64,000 bases of DNA from Symbiotaphrina buchneri (lineage: Eukaryota; Ascomycota; Symbiotaphrinales; Symbiotaphrinaceae): positions 124,001-188,000 of the forward strand of contig BCIG01000034.1 in assembly GCA_001599915.1 (NCBI GenBank). The letters are read 5' to 3'. The position numbers and the translations under genes are program-made. Each line of letters opens with the position of its first letter. Position 1 is the stretch's first letter. The notes beneath the pieces are model-generated. The model did no database searches, was not told the DNA's origin, and saw nothing but the letters and a program-made list of their open reading frames with translations. This document shows, one piece after another, positions 53,003-64,000 of this stretch.

Positions 53003-56000
53003 GACGTCTGGGGGAATCCAAAAGTTGCTTGAATTTGCGATTATCCATGCTGGGGTACTGCATCGATATTGGAAAGTCCGCTTTTCTGGCTGTAAGGGCA
53101 AGCGTATCGGTGGTAGCATGGCGTCGATCCACGTGCATCAGCATATGGGTAACTACTGTACCTAATCATAATACGAACACCATGGACTCGGTATCCACTT
53201 CCCCTCAAGAACAGTACAAAGAGACATGTTCTGGATCCCTGCGTTACTTAAAATGAAGCTAGTAATTCTACGCCGGGAGTAGAACAGTATAGCTACAGTA
53301 AGGTAGGGCACGTTCGGGTAGTCAGGCCCAAGTCCATGGCCATGGCCATGGCTTTGGGGACGAGGGGCCAGAATCCCAGGGCCCTCGTGCAGTCAGATTT
53401 AGCAAAGACGGGGAACCCTTGCAGATACGAGACCATGTGTCATGCACCGTGCGGGGAAAGCGGAGAGATCCCCTCCGCCTCTCTGCTTTGATATTGATTG
53501 GGGGCAAGGGACGTCGAGGGAAGGATGATGTGGGTAGGTGGGTAAAGCAGTAAGAGTGGGTAGTGCCTGTGGGTCGTGCGTGGGTAGCGCATGCAGTGGC
53601 TGATAATGTGGGGAAGATTCTGAAGAAACAGCAGGTCCGTGCTGGGTGTGTGTGGGCCAACCCACTTCACCCACATTGACCAAAAGGAGAACAGCAGAAT
53701 GATCGGGGGGAGCAGAAGCCCCGCGGGCGTTCAGCGGGGAGTCTGATGCAGGGACGGTATGGCACTCGCCAGGGTGGTGGACGCCTGGAGCCGGAGCCGG
53801 AGGCAGAGGTCGAGCGTGGTGCAAGACGGAGGTAAGTGGGTAGCTGGGTAGGCAGAAGGTAGGCTTGGGAAAAGGTAAAGAGAGAAGAAAAGAGAAGTTG
53901 GGGCAGAAGCTGAACTCCCCCGCAGGGTGTTTGATGGACCCACGGTGGAGGAGACCACCGAGGAGGATAGCGCAGGAATGAAGAAAATAATATCTGTAAA
54001 CGGGCCTCGCCTCTGCAGAGGCCCTCGTCCGGTCCCTACCTTCTTCAATTATGATTATAGATGCGATGCAGTGAAACCCGAGGAGCCTGCAGCCTCTGGG
54101 TTCTCGCCCTATCTCCGTGGTCCCCACTCTTTCCTCCCCCACACAGTACAGACTCGCTGTACTCGTATGTTAAGAAGTACACAAGCAAGATCGGAAATCT
54201 CCTCCGATCGTTTATCCAAAAGCGAGTACCGATCGCACCAAGAGAATCCTAGCCTGGGCCACGTAACTAGGCCCCATGGAGTTTCCCCGCCCCCGTCGCC
54301 TCGTGAGGAGTTATATGGAAACCCAGAAAGAGGGGCTATAAGGATTTAGTGCCGGCAGTTGCGGAACAAGAGACAGGGCTGTTCGGTGCCGGTGCGATGG
54401 ACTGGAGGCTGGGCTAGGCTAGATCTGGGAGGTGGAGGATGTTCACCCACTGTGTTGGAGATGGGACACGTGGGATGGGGATTGGGGATTTGCGGGCAGG
54501 GTATGGAGGACTTGGAGAATGCGGAGAGAAGGAGCAAGGAGGAAGGTGGAAGGAGTTGATTGGATAAGTTGTGGTCTCGGAGAAGATAGTGGTGGCCACC
54601 TGCCTACTGGTGTTGGCGCAGTCTGTCATCCCGGATATCCAGTAAACAGACAAGTCACCAGGGGCTGTTGCCGCGGCTGCGGAAAGACTATGCAAGGGAC
54701 CAACTAGGAACACGGCTCTCACCTCTCTTTTATCTAGGGACTGAATACTGTCAGATATCAAAAACCACGAGGAAGAAAAGATGATTATTGCATATAGCAC
54801 TGGTTCTAAAGCTCAAACTCAGCTTCTAGAAGTCTTCTCCCCACTTCCCGAAGATTGGGAACAACACGGATAATTAACACATCCCGTTGCTCCTAATATT
54901 CAAATGTCCTCCCCATGGTCCTTTCATAAAAAAAATGAAGGGAGTGAAAAAATGTACAGATTCCAGGCCCACGCATCACACCGCAGAATCCTTGATTTAT
55001 CAAGGCCCCTTCCTCCAAAAACGGCTGGAATCAAACGTAACCATATCAAAAACTCAAGGAAGACAAGGATACGCCGGCAACGCACGTGCACAAGCAGGCG
55101 TATAGCTGTCCCGCTTCCTCCTGCATATAACAAGTCGCCGCAGATCTGGTGCATTGCGTGTTTCAGGCACCGAGCACGAAATGAAACGTGCGCACCTCCA
55201 TCGCATGGCATCGCAAGGGCATGGCATAGGCATGGAATATATATCCCGGGCCCGTTATTGAAGGGGCTCGGAAGCCAAGAAAGGAATACAGAGGCTTCAA
55301 GGATTAAAGATGCCATGTTTACGAGGGAGAAAGGCCATTCTTGGTTTCATTGTAGGACGCAACCTGCCCCAGCGCACACGAAGGGTGCTCTTTCCATACT
55401 TGACTCTGCGACCAAAATTGATAATTGTAATATTATTATCTTTTATTTCTCCTCGACGAAAAGAAACCAGCCTCCCATCACTATCTCAAAACCCACAAAC
55501 AACAGGACTTTTCCTGTCCCTCCTACCCGTGCACACATGACCCTAGGGTTTCTTTCCCTTTTTACAAGGTGGGGTGTACCTTATGCGGCCACACCGCACA
55601 TAGCACAGTGCAGCACACACTGCACCGCACACCGCATACGGTGTGCAGCACAGGCGAACGGCGGCCCCCACCCCGCAATTTCCCCAATCAGCCAAGCGCG
55701 CTGCAGCACACCAACAGCGGCTCGCCCATACACAAATATGCGCCCCTACCACTGGCGCCGCCACGGCCAGAGGGTGTCTCAAAAATTTCCGGAATAGTGC
55801 GGCACGAGGTTTTTGCGGGTTTGTGGAGAAGGACCCCACGGTCCCCACTTGCTTGATTGGGCCGGGGGGAGGCTTGACTTGGATAAAGAAGGGTTTAAGT
55901 TGGGTTGGGGTTCTTTGCGGAAGTGGGTAGTAGTGGTGCTCCTCCGCGTGTTTGGTTTTGGTGATGGTGGGAAACTTTGCGGGGAAGAAAGAAGTGAATG

Positions 56001-56261
56001 GTGATGGTGAGGGGATGGGATGTGGATGATTTGTTGTGCCTGGGTTTGTCGTTGAGATAGTAAGGAGGAAAAGAGAGGGAAAAGAAAGAAGAAAGAAAGC
56101 GAGTAAGGAAGAAAAGAGAGGAAGCAGAGAGTGTCTGCATCCAAGTGACAAAGCTTACCGGTCCGCGATTCTCTCCTGTGCGGCCTTGCACATCATCGCA
56201 GGACCTGTCTACCTTCCCACCTACCTTAGGAGAGCCCGCCCAGGTCCATCTCGTCGCAAAG
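53003..56261. other. 3.3-kb gene-free stretch, CT/purine-biased
   Basis: Long open frames occur on both strands (for example 53399-54142 minus, 54904-55797 plus, 55543-56151 minus), but they overlap each other, have low-complexity composition (Pro, Ser, Leu, Arg) and no motifs. They are explained by strand-biased CT/AG tracts with few stops. Long purine runs lie at 56060-56135. Such regions in Eurotiales often hold long leaders or noncoding transcripts, but nothing here can be delimited. No tRNA or rRNA seen. Confidence 0.5.
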
Positions 56262-57239
56262 ATGCCCTCCATCACCCTCTCCAACGGCTCAGTCGACTAC
56301 TACGAGGTAGACGACTTCACTCCACCCTGGGAATCCTCCAGTACACCCATCGTGATCTTCCAGCCCGGAATCGGGCGGCACACCGACTTTCTCTACCACC
56401 TCCCGCCCCTCCTCGCAGGGAAGGTACGCTTCATCCGGCGGGACCTGCGCGGCCACGGCCGCAGCAGCATCGGCGACCAGCCCGGGTACGAGTACACGCT
56501 GGACACGCTGGTGGATGAGATGGCGGAGTTTGTGGATAAGGTTGCGGGCGGGAGGAAGGTCTTGGACTGGAGAAAGCACGGCGGGCATGGTGAGTTTGGC
56601 GTTTGCGAGGAAATATCCGGATAAGTTGAGGGGCTTGGGGGTCATGAGTAGTCCGTTGGTGTTGAAGTGAGTCGCTGCGTCCTCCTTTGCCTTTGGCGTC
56701 GTGAGATGCGGTTTGTTCGAATACCGTCGCTGACATGGATGGGATTGTCTTTCCGCAGTGAGGCCTTCAAGAGAATGGTCTCCGAGCCGTACTCCACACA
56801 AGGCGAAGCCCTCCGCGCCATGGGCACCGTAGCATGGCAGCATTCCCGCCCCGTCTCGCGTCTAGGGAGCAACCAATCGAACCCCACGACCAACGAGATG
56901 GGACGCTTCTCCGGGCCCGCGTATCTGGCATGGTACGACGAGCAGCTGGCGAAGCACAATGTTGAGGGCCTAGCCAAATATTGCGACTTTATCTTCGATG
57001 TTGACGTTAGTGGGATGTTGGAGGAGATTCAGGTGCCGACGCTGATCCTGGCGCCGCGGAATAGTGCGGCGAGTCCGCTGGGTCTGAATGAGGAGATGCA
57101 GAGACGCATTCCGGATGCGAAGATGGTGGTCATTGAGAGTGTGGGACATATGGTCTATGTGGATAGGCCGGAGGAAACGTGTAAGGCCATTTTGGATTGG
57201 GTGGAGGAGGTTGAAGCTAGGGATAACGGAAGTGGATGA
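56262..57239 (+). pseudogene. Alpha/beta hydrolase with a frame break before the nucleophile
   Basis: Two exons around one intron (donor GTGAGT at 56667, acceptor at 56758). The start MPSITLSNGSVDYYEVDDF, oxyanion strand IVIFQPGIGRHTDF, DLRGHGRSS and ... DEMAEFVDKVAGGRKV are normal for a non-heme peroxidase-like or lactone-hydrolase-like alpha/beta hydrolase. Just after KV (near 56,565) the expected nucleophile elbow GESTAG and the following MVSLAFARKYPDKLRGLGVM read in another frame, while the original frame stops at 56622-56624. Exon 2 (56759-57239) is intact and supplies VPTLILAPRNSA (acid region) and SVGHMVYVDRPEE (catalytic His). A one-base change is therefore enough to explain the break; either real inactivation or consensus error. 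Confidence 0.72.
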
Positions 57240-58264
57240 GATGGGAAAAGATGCTCAGTCTGGAAATGTGTTTGGATGTTCCAAGGAATAAACAGGAAAA
57301 AGATGAATGACCATAAGACCGTTCGGAGTGCAGAAAAGAGCTTGTTGATATATCAGATATTCAACGCGCTGAGTAGTAAGCCTGTCGACGGCTTGTCTCA
57401 AGGCTCCCTCATTTTCTCCGGTAGCAATGGATGAAGCATCCAAACCCACGTTGGAGAACTCTCTCCTCCGGATCGACACAGGCAATGTAAAAGCATCAGC
57501 CGACCATTACGTCCCTCATCCGGGGTATCGGGTCGCATCATCTGCAGGAACTGCCATGTGCCGGTCCCCTACGCACATCTCCCACAGGCTCTTCATAAAA
57601 TCTCCCCGACACACGCCAGTCCGCATACGAAACAAAGTTCGGTGGCTGTGCCGCTAGCAGGGGCCGCGCACGGAACAACATCCATGGGGATTCTTCTCCC
57701 CCGCGCCCACACTAAACTCTAACGGGTGTCAACCCCACACAGAGTCGAGACGCAACGGAAACACGCATGCCCCCGCGGCGTGCGCAGGAAGGAGTGCACG
57801 GAGAAGGGAGAGTCACAGGCCCCGGCCCCAGTCACACGCAGCTGGAACACGCCGGAAACGAGACGAGACGGGGCCCAGATGCTGGCCGATGGTTTGGAGT
57901 AGGCTGGGGATTCCTTGCGGGGAAGGGAATGGAGAAACTGAGGCTTGATGGGGCCTGTACAACCAATAATTAGGGCTTGAATGTCTGCTTTCCCCCCTAT
58001 TATTCTGCTGCTGCTCGCTTGCATGCTTTGCACTGTGCGGGGTATTTATATAGAGAGACAACCCCCGGCACCCGAATCAGGGGGGAATTCCAGCGATCCC
58101 TTTCCGACTCCACAACACGTCGCCCACCATCATTACCAGCCAGTCCTTCGACCTGGTTGCGATCGACACTACATAGGCAATCAATTATTCCTCAACAAAA
58201 CCGAGAAGGCTCACAGGTCTTTGTATATATATAAAAAGAGAGCCACCATACACTCGCTGCAAAC
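57240..58264. promoter_or_regulatory. Promoter region of the MFS gene with TATA element
   Basis: About 1 kb without coding signal. A TATATATATAAAA stretch at 58224-58236 lies only about 30 nt before the MFS ATG, so the leader would be very short or transcription starts from upstream elements. Confidence 0.45.
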
Positions 58265-60210
58265 ATGGGTCTGGGCGTCTTAGAACCCAAGAACCACACG
58301 GGCCACGTCGCCGGCACGGTGCTGCTCAACGAAGAAGCCGCGCACTCCGAAGGCGTGACGTACGTGCTGAAGCATGGCGTCGGCAGCAACGCGCATATCA
58401 TCCTGGCGCCGCAGCCTTCCGAGGACCCGAACGACCCGCTGAATTGGTCTACATTCGAGAAGCACCTCGTGCTTGGCATTATCTGCTTCGGCGCCATCAT
58501 CAACGCCGCTACTCTGGTGAGCCTTAGTCCTGAAGAAAAAGCAGAAAGGCAGCAGCTGCTGCCTGTGGGGGTGTGGTTTGGCTGATTTGTGTTTGTTAGG
58601 GCCCGCTTCTTGCTTCGGCGGTCGTGCAGATGTCTGTTGAACTCGACAGGCCCCTTACTGATCTGACGCTGTTGTCGGGGTACTATCTGCTCGTCACGGG
58701 TGCTATTGGTCCCTTCGTCTCGGCCTTCTCCCGCAAGTGGGGGAAGCGCCCTCAGTATGTGTTTGCCTCGATGATGGGTCTGATCGGTTGCGTCGTGGGC
58801 CAATGCGCGAGCAACTACGAGACGCTCCTCACGGCGCGGATCCTTCAAGGTTTCACCACCAGCGCCTACGAGTCTATCATCATGGCCTCGATCGGAGACC
58901 TGTTCTTTATCCACGGTAATGGTCTCCTCGGCATTTATCAGATCCAGAATCTAATACCCACGCAGAACGTGGCGCCCGCGTCTCGCTGGTCATGTTCATC
59001 CTCGCAGCCATCTCCAACGGCATCTCCATCATCGCCGGCGTCATCACCTCGCACCTCGGCTGGCACTACAACTTCCACATCCTCTGCCCCTTCGTCGCCC
59101 TGCAATTCATTCTGACCATGCTCTTCGTGCCGGAGACCAACTACCGGCGGAGCCAGATCTACAACACGGACGTGACCGGCTCCGAGAAGAACCTCGAGAC
59201 GCTCGTGCAAGTCGAGGAAGCCACCTCGCACCGCACCGCTGGCGCGCCGGGCGAGGCAGCCGCCAGCTCGCCGTCCGAGAAGCAGCAGGCCGACCTCTCC
59301 CGCTGGATGAGCGTGCCGAATGTCCCCCGCACGCGCAAGACGTTCCTGCAGCGCTTGAGCCTGTACAACGGGTCGTTCGTCGACGACTCGGTGTTCAAGA
59401 TGGTGCTGGCCTGCCCGGCGATCCTGCTGAACGTGGGCGCGTCGTACAACGTGTTCATCTCGGGCCTGATCATCGCGTGGTACGTCGCCATCAGCTTCGT
59501 CAGCTCCGTCATCTTCACTGCGCCGCCCTACAACTTCTCCACGGCTGGTGTCGGGTATACCTCCGTGGGCCCGTTCATTGGCGGTGTCCTGGCCAGCGGG
59601 CTCATGGCGGTCATCTTCGACCCCATCATGTCGGCAATGACAAGACGCAATAAAGGCGTCTACGAACCGGAGTTCAGACTGAGTCTTATGGGCTTCGCGG
59701 CGCTCTTTTCGCTGGCCGGCACGTTTGGCTTTGGATATGCGGTTGAGAAGGGCGTTAGTGTTTACCTCGTCTGCTTCGTCTGGGGCGTGCTGCTGTTCGG
59801 CTACACGCTCGTCGCGACGGTGTGCACGGGCTACGCGCTCGACGCTTTCCGTGAGCATAGCACTGAGATCTTCATCATGAACATGGTCTTCAAGAACTTC
59901 TTCTTCTATGGGTACGTTCCTCCTCTTCCTCTGTCTCTCTCCCCTCCTATACCCCCTCCACTCCCTCCTCCTTTCCATTCCAGAAACCAAGCTGACAGCC
60001 TCCAGCCTCTCCAACTACATCATCCCCTGGTACCTATCCATGGGCCCGGCCAAGACATTCGACACCATGGGCGGCATCACCGCGGGTCTGCTGCTGCTGA
60101 CCGTCCCGTTGTATATCTTCGGCAAGCGCTACCGCAACTTCTGGCACCACCACAACATGATCAAGATCCTCCACCTTGAGACGGATAAGACGGGTGCAGC
60201 GGAGATCTAG
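58265..60210 (+). CDS. Major facilitator superfamily transporter (DHA1-like)
   Basis: Four exons (58265-58516, 58600-58915, 58966-59911, 60006-60210) give 572 residues. The cytosolic N-terminus ends in the group hallmark DPNDPLNWSTFEKH before TM1. Twelve hydrophobic segments are visible, with the MFS loop motif SRKWGKRPQYVFAS (variant of GxLxDRxGRR) between TM2 and TM3 and a long central loop (~residues 275-330, acidic/Ser-rich). C-terminal YLSMGPAKTFDTMGGITAGL is typical of this fungal drug/metabolite transporter clade. Plasma-membrane proton antiport of small molecules is expected; cargo unknown. GC-rich, well-biased coding, intact frame. Confidence 0.92.
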
Positions 60211-60706
60211 GCTCGACTGTGATGCTTTCGGCTCCCGGTTGCTGGATCGGGGATGCGGTGTGAAGGCTCATGTGCACGTGGGAGGGACGCCGGAGATCGA
60301 TGGATGAAGATCCTTTGGGGGATTTTTGAACGTTTATACTTTGGTGAGGAAGGGCTTAGGGCAGAGTGAGATCGGTTGCTATATGTATGTAGCTTTTGGG
60401 AATAAGGATGGTTTGTGCAGATCAATGGCAAAACTTGAAAGAACATTGTATATGTTCCGACGTACCCACCAAAAAGGTCTACACCAGTGAATCAACGTCC
60501 ATTGAAAGAGAAGTCCCCACCGTAAATCTAATCTACGATAAGAGAGGTAAACACATTGTTCAATCCATGTGAATTTACAATGTACAATCGTATGTTATGG
60601 AAGTTTATCTACGATGCAATGTCACGGTTGAGTTAGATCGCATTGATATCGATAGCAGTGAGTGAGGCATGGATGCAACATCGAGCTCTAGTTACCTACG
60701 GTATAT
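60211..60706. other. Intergenic between MFS and SDR (convergent)
   Basis: About 500 bp between convergent genes; holds both 3' flanks. AT-rich around 60540-60640. No coding signal. Confidence 0.45.
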
Positions 60707-61819
60707 TCATTGAATTCCGGGAATGTTGCACAATGCACTGCTATCATCCTCGCCCCTAATGCAACTTCCCCAACACCCCCCCTTCCCATGCGGCCTCGTC
60801 AACCTCCTCCAGCCCTCCTCATAGAACCCCGCCATCTCCTTGCCTACCCTCAGGCTCCTCGTCTCCTCATACGCCCTCTCCACCTCCAGCACTCTATTCC
60901 CCGCAACCCACAGTCCCGCCCCATGCAGCTTCTCATCCGCAGCCGCGAGCAGAATCGCCTTCGCCACGCCATCGGGCTCGTTCAGCGGCAGGTCGTCTCC
61001 GAAGAGCTTCATGTTCTCGGCGCCTGCGAATGTCGTGTTGACCATCCAGGGGCACACCATGTTGATCCGCGTGCCATTGTACACGGGCGTGAGTGTACGG
61101 AATGAACGTAGCAGTTGGGTCACGGCGCCTTTGGTGCCCCCATAGGCGGCGACGGGAGCGGTGTCTTCGTACCCGGAGACGGAGGATGTCAGCACGATGC
61201 TGCCGGTTTTGTGGGAGCGGGCGAAGGAGAGGAGGGCGAGCTTGATGGCTGCAAGGGGCGAGCGAGCAGTTAGCTTTGCGTGCGTGTGTATGTTATGAGG
61301 ATTATGGGAGGATGGGAAGGGAAAGGGGAGACGTACTGTTCAGCACGCCCACGAGGTTAATCTGGATCGACGGCCACGCGCAGTCTTTCTCCAGATACTC
61401 GAGCGACAACCAATCCTCATGCTCATGGATCCCCGCGTTCGCGCACACGATATCCGGCGGGCCGAACGTCTTCGTCGCTGCGGCGAAAAGCTCTTTCAGT
61501 GATCCGAAGTTCGCCACGTCCGTCTTTTGGCATCTCACATTCCTGCATTGACAATAAGTGTCAGTCTCTGCTCTACCATTCAATCGTAATCCAGAATCGA
61601 AGCGTATACGTACGGACCAATACTCTCCGCCAGCTTGTCTCCCCCGGCTTTGTCAATATCCCCGAACGTCACGTTTGCGCCGGCATGCGCGAAGAGTGTC
61701 ACGGCTGCGCGCCCGATCCCGCTGGCGCCGCCGGTGAAGACGACGTTCTTGCCTTTGAGGTTGGTGAAGATCGATTCGTCGATGGGGACCTCGTGGTCCC
61801 AGAGCTTGGATTCGCTCAT
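60707..61819 (-). CDS. Short-chain dehydrogenase/reductase (SDR), 15-PGDH-like
   Basis: Three exons (61819-61614, 61542-61337, 61248-60707) give 317 residues. Rossmann motif VVFTGGASGIGRAAVTLFA, acidic NAD-selecting GDIDKAG, DVANFGSLKELF, DIVCANAGIHE, SIVLTSSVSGYEDTAPVAAYGGTK with catalytic Ser and YxxxK, then VCPWMVNTTFAG. The GGASGIG and GDID signatures fit NAD+-dependent 15-hydroxyprostaglandin-dehydrogenase-like fungal SDRs. The tail after YEEGWRRL (GGCWGSC...) looks atypical, so the last ~30 residues may be read-through of a changed stop. Lies between an MFS transporter and an FAD monooxygenase. Confidence 0.88.
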
Positions 61820-62301
61820 TATGAGGTTCTGTCTGTCTAGACTGGGGCAGTGACGGAGGGCAGAGAGGCGATATTGGGTATGCGCTTCACCAATCCCAGA
61901 TCATGGGGGAAGCAGCTCAAGGTCGAACTTTTCCAGTTGACCAATCAACGAGCCCATACGAGCTGTTGGAGATTATCTTTGTTCTTGTTGTTTGGTAATG
62001 TGAAGGAGTCGGAGGATGATTGATTAGCCTCATCGGGTAATCTCCACAACCCCCGCCGCAGTGATTCCCGGGGCGCCGCTTTCCCCCTTCAACCCCACAT
62101 TTACTATCTATGGAACGGCCGTGCATACCTCCAAGGGTGATTGGAGGAAATCAATGTATTACTATGCCATAGTGATGGTGGAGGGCATCCGTTGGTCATT
62201 TCGGGCTAGCCAGCCTTGGGTCCAAACAAAGGTACAATCGACTACAATGTCCAAATAATGAATGGAGACAATAAGCATTGCATATACACCGAAAGCTTGC
62301 G
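61820..62301. promoter_or_regulatory. Divergent promoter of the SDR and FAD monooxygenase
   Basis: About 480 bp between head-to-head genes, so it may co-regulate them. It contains a CCAAT box (61949-61953, in GACCAATCAACG). No coding signal. Confidence 0.5.
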
Positions 62302-63883
62302 ATGGATGCGACAGGCGCAGAGCCGACGACGGCAACGACAGATGTCCCATTTGACTGGACGACGTATCGCCAGGACAAGGAACCTATCCCGTCTACCGAG
62401 TATGAAGAACATCAGGTCATCATCGTCGGAGCCGGTAAGTAGAGGATCCCAAATTCCGAAGACTCATGAAGGTCCGTATGTTTACTGACACACACAGGTC
62501 CCACGGGTCTCTTCCTGGCCCTTAAGCTTGCGCAGCAAGGGATCGACGTGCTCGTCCTCGAAGCCGAGTCCAAGATCTCCGATTCCCCACGAGCAGCCGC
62601 GTAGGTTCTACTTCTCTCATTTCATCCTCCCTCTTATCCCCCAGGCCTTGCTCCGAACCTAGCAGCCGAAACTAATCAGCCACCGTATGCTGCAGGTATA
62701 TGCCAATCGTGATGCACGAGATGGAGAAGATCGGCATCCTAGAGGACTTCATCCCGCTGGCGCACCAGACGAACCGCGGCGTCGAGTTCCGCACCCCCGC
62801 CTACAAGGGCAACGAGCTGTTAGGCGTGCTAGGCCTGCATCTCCTCCCGAGCGGCATCAACCGCTACCCCTTCATCAGCCTCATCGCGGGGCAACACGTC
62901 CTCGCCGGGTTGATCCTTGAGCATGCCTCCAAGTTCCCGAACTTCCATATCCGCTGGGGCGCGCGGTATGCAGGTCTCGAGCGCGACGGCGACAGCGGGG
63001 ATGGCAAAACACGGATCTGCGCCGTCACAGCACTGCAAGGCGAGCAATTCTTCGCCGCGCAGTACATCGTCGGCGCGGACGGGGCAGGAAGCAGCGTACG
63101 GCGCAGCCTCGCCATCCCATTCGAGGGCTTCACATGGCGGGACTTCCGGTTCGTGGCGACGAACATGGTGTACGACTTCACACGGCACGCAGGCATCGAC
63201 ACCGGCTGCATGGTCATGGACGGCGAGGACTGGGCGGTGATTGCGCGCGTCGGCCGCGAGGACGAGCCCGGCACGGGCGTCTGGCGCGTGGCGTTCGGTG
63301 TCCGCACGGATATCCCGGATGACAAGATCATGGATGAGGTCCGGCGGAAATTGGAGCTGCTTATTCCCGGCCCGAGACCGCTCGAGTATAAGTTGTTGCA
63401 GTGTAATCCCTACTGGGCGCACCAGCGTGTTGCGAGGACGTTTAAAGTCGGCAATGTCCTGCTGTGTGGAGATGCCGCGCATGTAAGTTCCATACCTCCC
63501 CTCCTGTCAAAATCACATACCTCCCTGCCGCATGGGCTGACGATTGCGGCGTATCACAGTCCAACAACCCCATCGGCGGCCTCGGGCTAACAACCGGCCT
63601 TCTCGACGCTGCGGCGCTGGGCACGTGCCTCATTCGGGTGCTGGTCAAAGGCGAGGCAGACCCCGACGCACTGCTAGAGCGGTGGGCGCAGGTTCGCCGG
63701 AAGGCGTTCGTCGAGTACACTAACCCGCAGTCGATAGCGGCCAAGCTGCGCATCCACTGCCAGGACGATGAGTACAAGAAGATCCGCGGGGACTTTCTGC
63801 AGGCGATTAATGACCAAGAGGTCTTGATGAAGATGGCAAGGGCGATGAATGATGTGGTGGAGGATGAGTTTGAGACGGCTTAG
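62302..63883 (+). CDS. FAD-dependent aromatic monooxygenase (PHBH/UbiH type)
   Basis: Four exons (62302-62434, 62498-62600, 62696-63482, 63560-63883) give 448 residues. FAD motifs: VIIVGAGPTGLFLALKLA (GxGxxG, split by intron 1), the second FAD/NADPH motif YIVGADGAGSSVRRSL, and GDAAHSNNPIGGLGLTTGLL (GD...P near the flavin ribityl). The second exon has LEAESKISDSPRAAAYMPIV, typical of the phenol-hydroxylase/PHBH group. It should insert oxygen into an aromatic ring or a related substrate with NAD(P)H. No thioredoxin-like C-terminal domain, so the short class. Divergent from the SDR; with the MFS and hydrolase it suggests a small catabolic or tailoring group. Confidence 0.9.
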
Positions 63884-64000
63884 ATGTCAAGATCGTAGAT
63901 AGCAAATAGATATGTTGCTACTCCCCGCCTAGTTCCCAACTCAAAGGTAGTAGTAACCTGATGCTGATAACCCGTCCATAGCTGTTATATCAGGACATAC

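Noticed and set aside
53336-53352. Triple CCATGG repeat
   Set aside because: A very short palindromic hexamer repeat, within chance expectation for this length.
53399-56151. Several 130-297-codon frames on both strands
   Set aside because: Mutually overlapping, low-complexity, without motifs or consistent splice sites; explained by CT/AG bias.
58938-60014. 358-codon minus-strand frame over the MFS gene
   Set aside because: Arg/Glu/His-rich shadow of a GC-rich coding exon; the plus strand has clear MFS features.
62829-63482. 217-codon minus-strand frame over the FAD monooxygenase
   Set aside because: Shadow frame of a GC-rich exon.
1-64000. Transposons, LTR elements, other virus-like copies, CRISPR arrays
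   Set aside because: No transposase, reverse transcriptase, integrase or capsid-like frames, no terminal repeats and no spaced direct repeats were recognised by reading; a systematic repeat search was not possible.

Overview
The window looks like nuclear DNA of a filamentous ascomycete, most likely Eurotiales (Aspergillus/Penicillium type). Most genes carry short introns of 45-70 nt with GTANGT-like donors, CTAAC/CTGAC-like branch points and YAG acceptors. The gene families are typical fungal accessory ones: a LaeA-like methyltransferase, a flavin monooxygenase, a cytochrome P450, HET, a CHAT/NB-ARC NLR, a patatin, a CorA-like protein, an MFS transporter and several short-chain dehydrogenases (SDRs). 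No rRNA, tRNA, CRISPR array or clear transposon was found. All gene models were assembled by eye from translated frames and splice motifs.

Layout. 0-10 kb: N-terminus of a GH55 exo-1,3-glucanase (runs off the left edge), a DUF3445 heme-oxygenase-like protein, a LaeA-like methyltransferase and an FMO in tandem. 10.9-13.5 kb: a patatin-like phospholipase with two C-terminal zinc fingers and an in-frame stop. 13.7-23.6 kb: two hypothetical loci, an M20 peptidase, a six-hairpin-like protein, a broken aspartic protease, an ABM-fold protein with a shifted C-terminus, and a DUF924 protein. 23.9-29.4 kb: a divergent pair made of a candidate gasdermin-like protein and a 1328-residue CHAT-NB-ARC NLR. 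31.8-41.3 kb: an arylsulfotransferase, an SDR, a CorA-like membrane protein, an FMN-dependent dehydrogenase lacking its 3' part, and a protein of a family often seen as a C-terminal domain in fungal recognition proteins. 41.7-44 kb: a HET gene split by a stop. 44.2-50.8 kb: an SDR and a P450 sharing one promoter, followed by a C2H2/fungal-specific transcription factor. 51.4-53 kb: a cation diffusion facilitator. 53-56.3 kb: a long gene-free stretch. 56.3-63.9 kb: an alpha/beta hydrolase with a shifted frame, an MFS transporter, an SDR and an FAD monooxygenase.

How the genes may work together. The strongest candidate system is the divergent CHAT-NLR/gasdermin-like pair: a protease-bearing NLR next to a putative pore-forming effector. 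It sits about 11 kb from the patatin and 12-20 kb from the CorA-like and HET genes, so the middle of the window resembles an incompatibility or immunity island. Two small metabolic groups are also plausible: SDR/P450/transcription factor at 44-51 kb, and hydrolase/MFS/SDR/FAD monooxygenase at 56-64 kb. An unusual number of genes carry one or two frame breaks or stops. This may be real decay in an accessory region or consensus error in the assembly.
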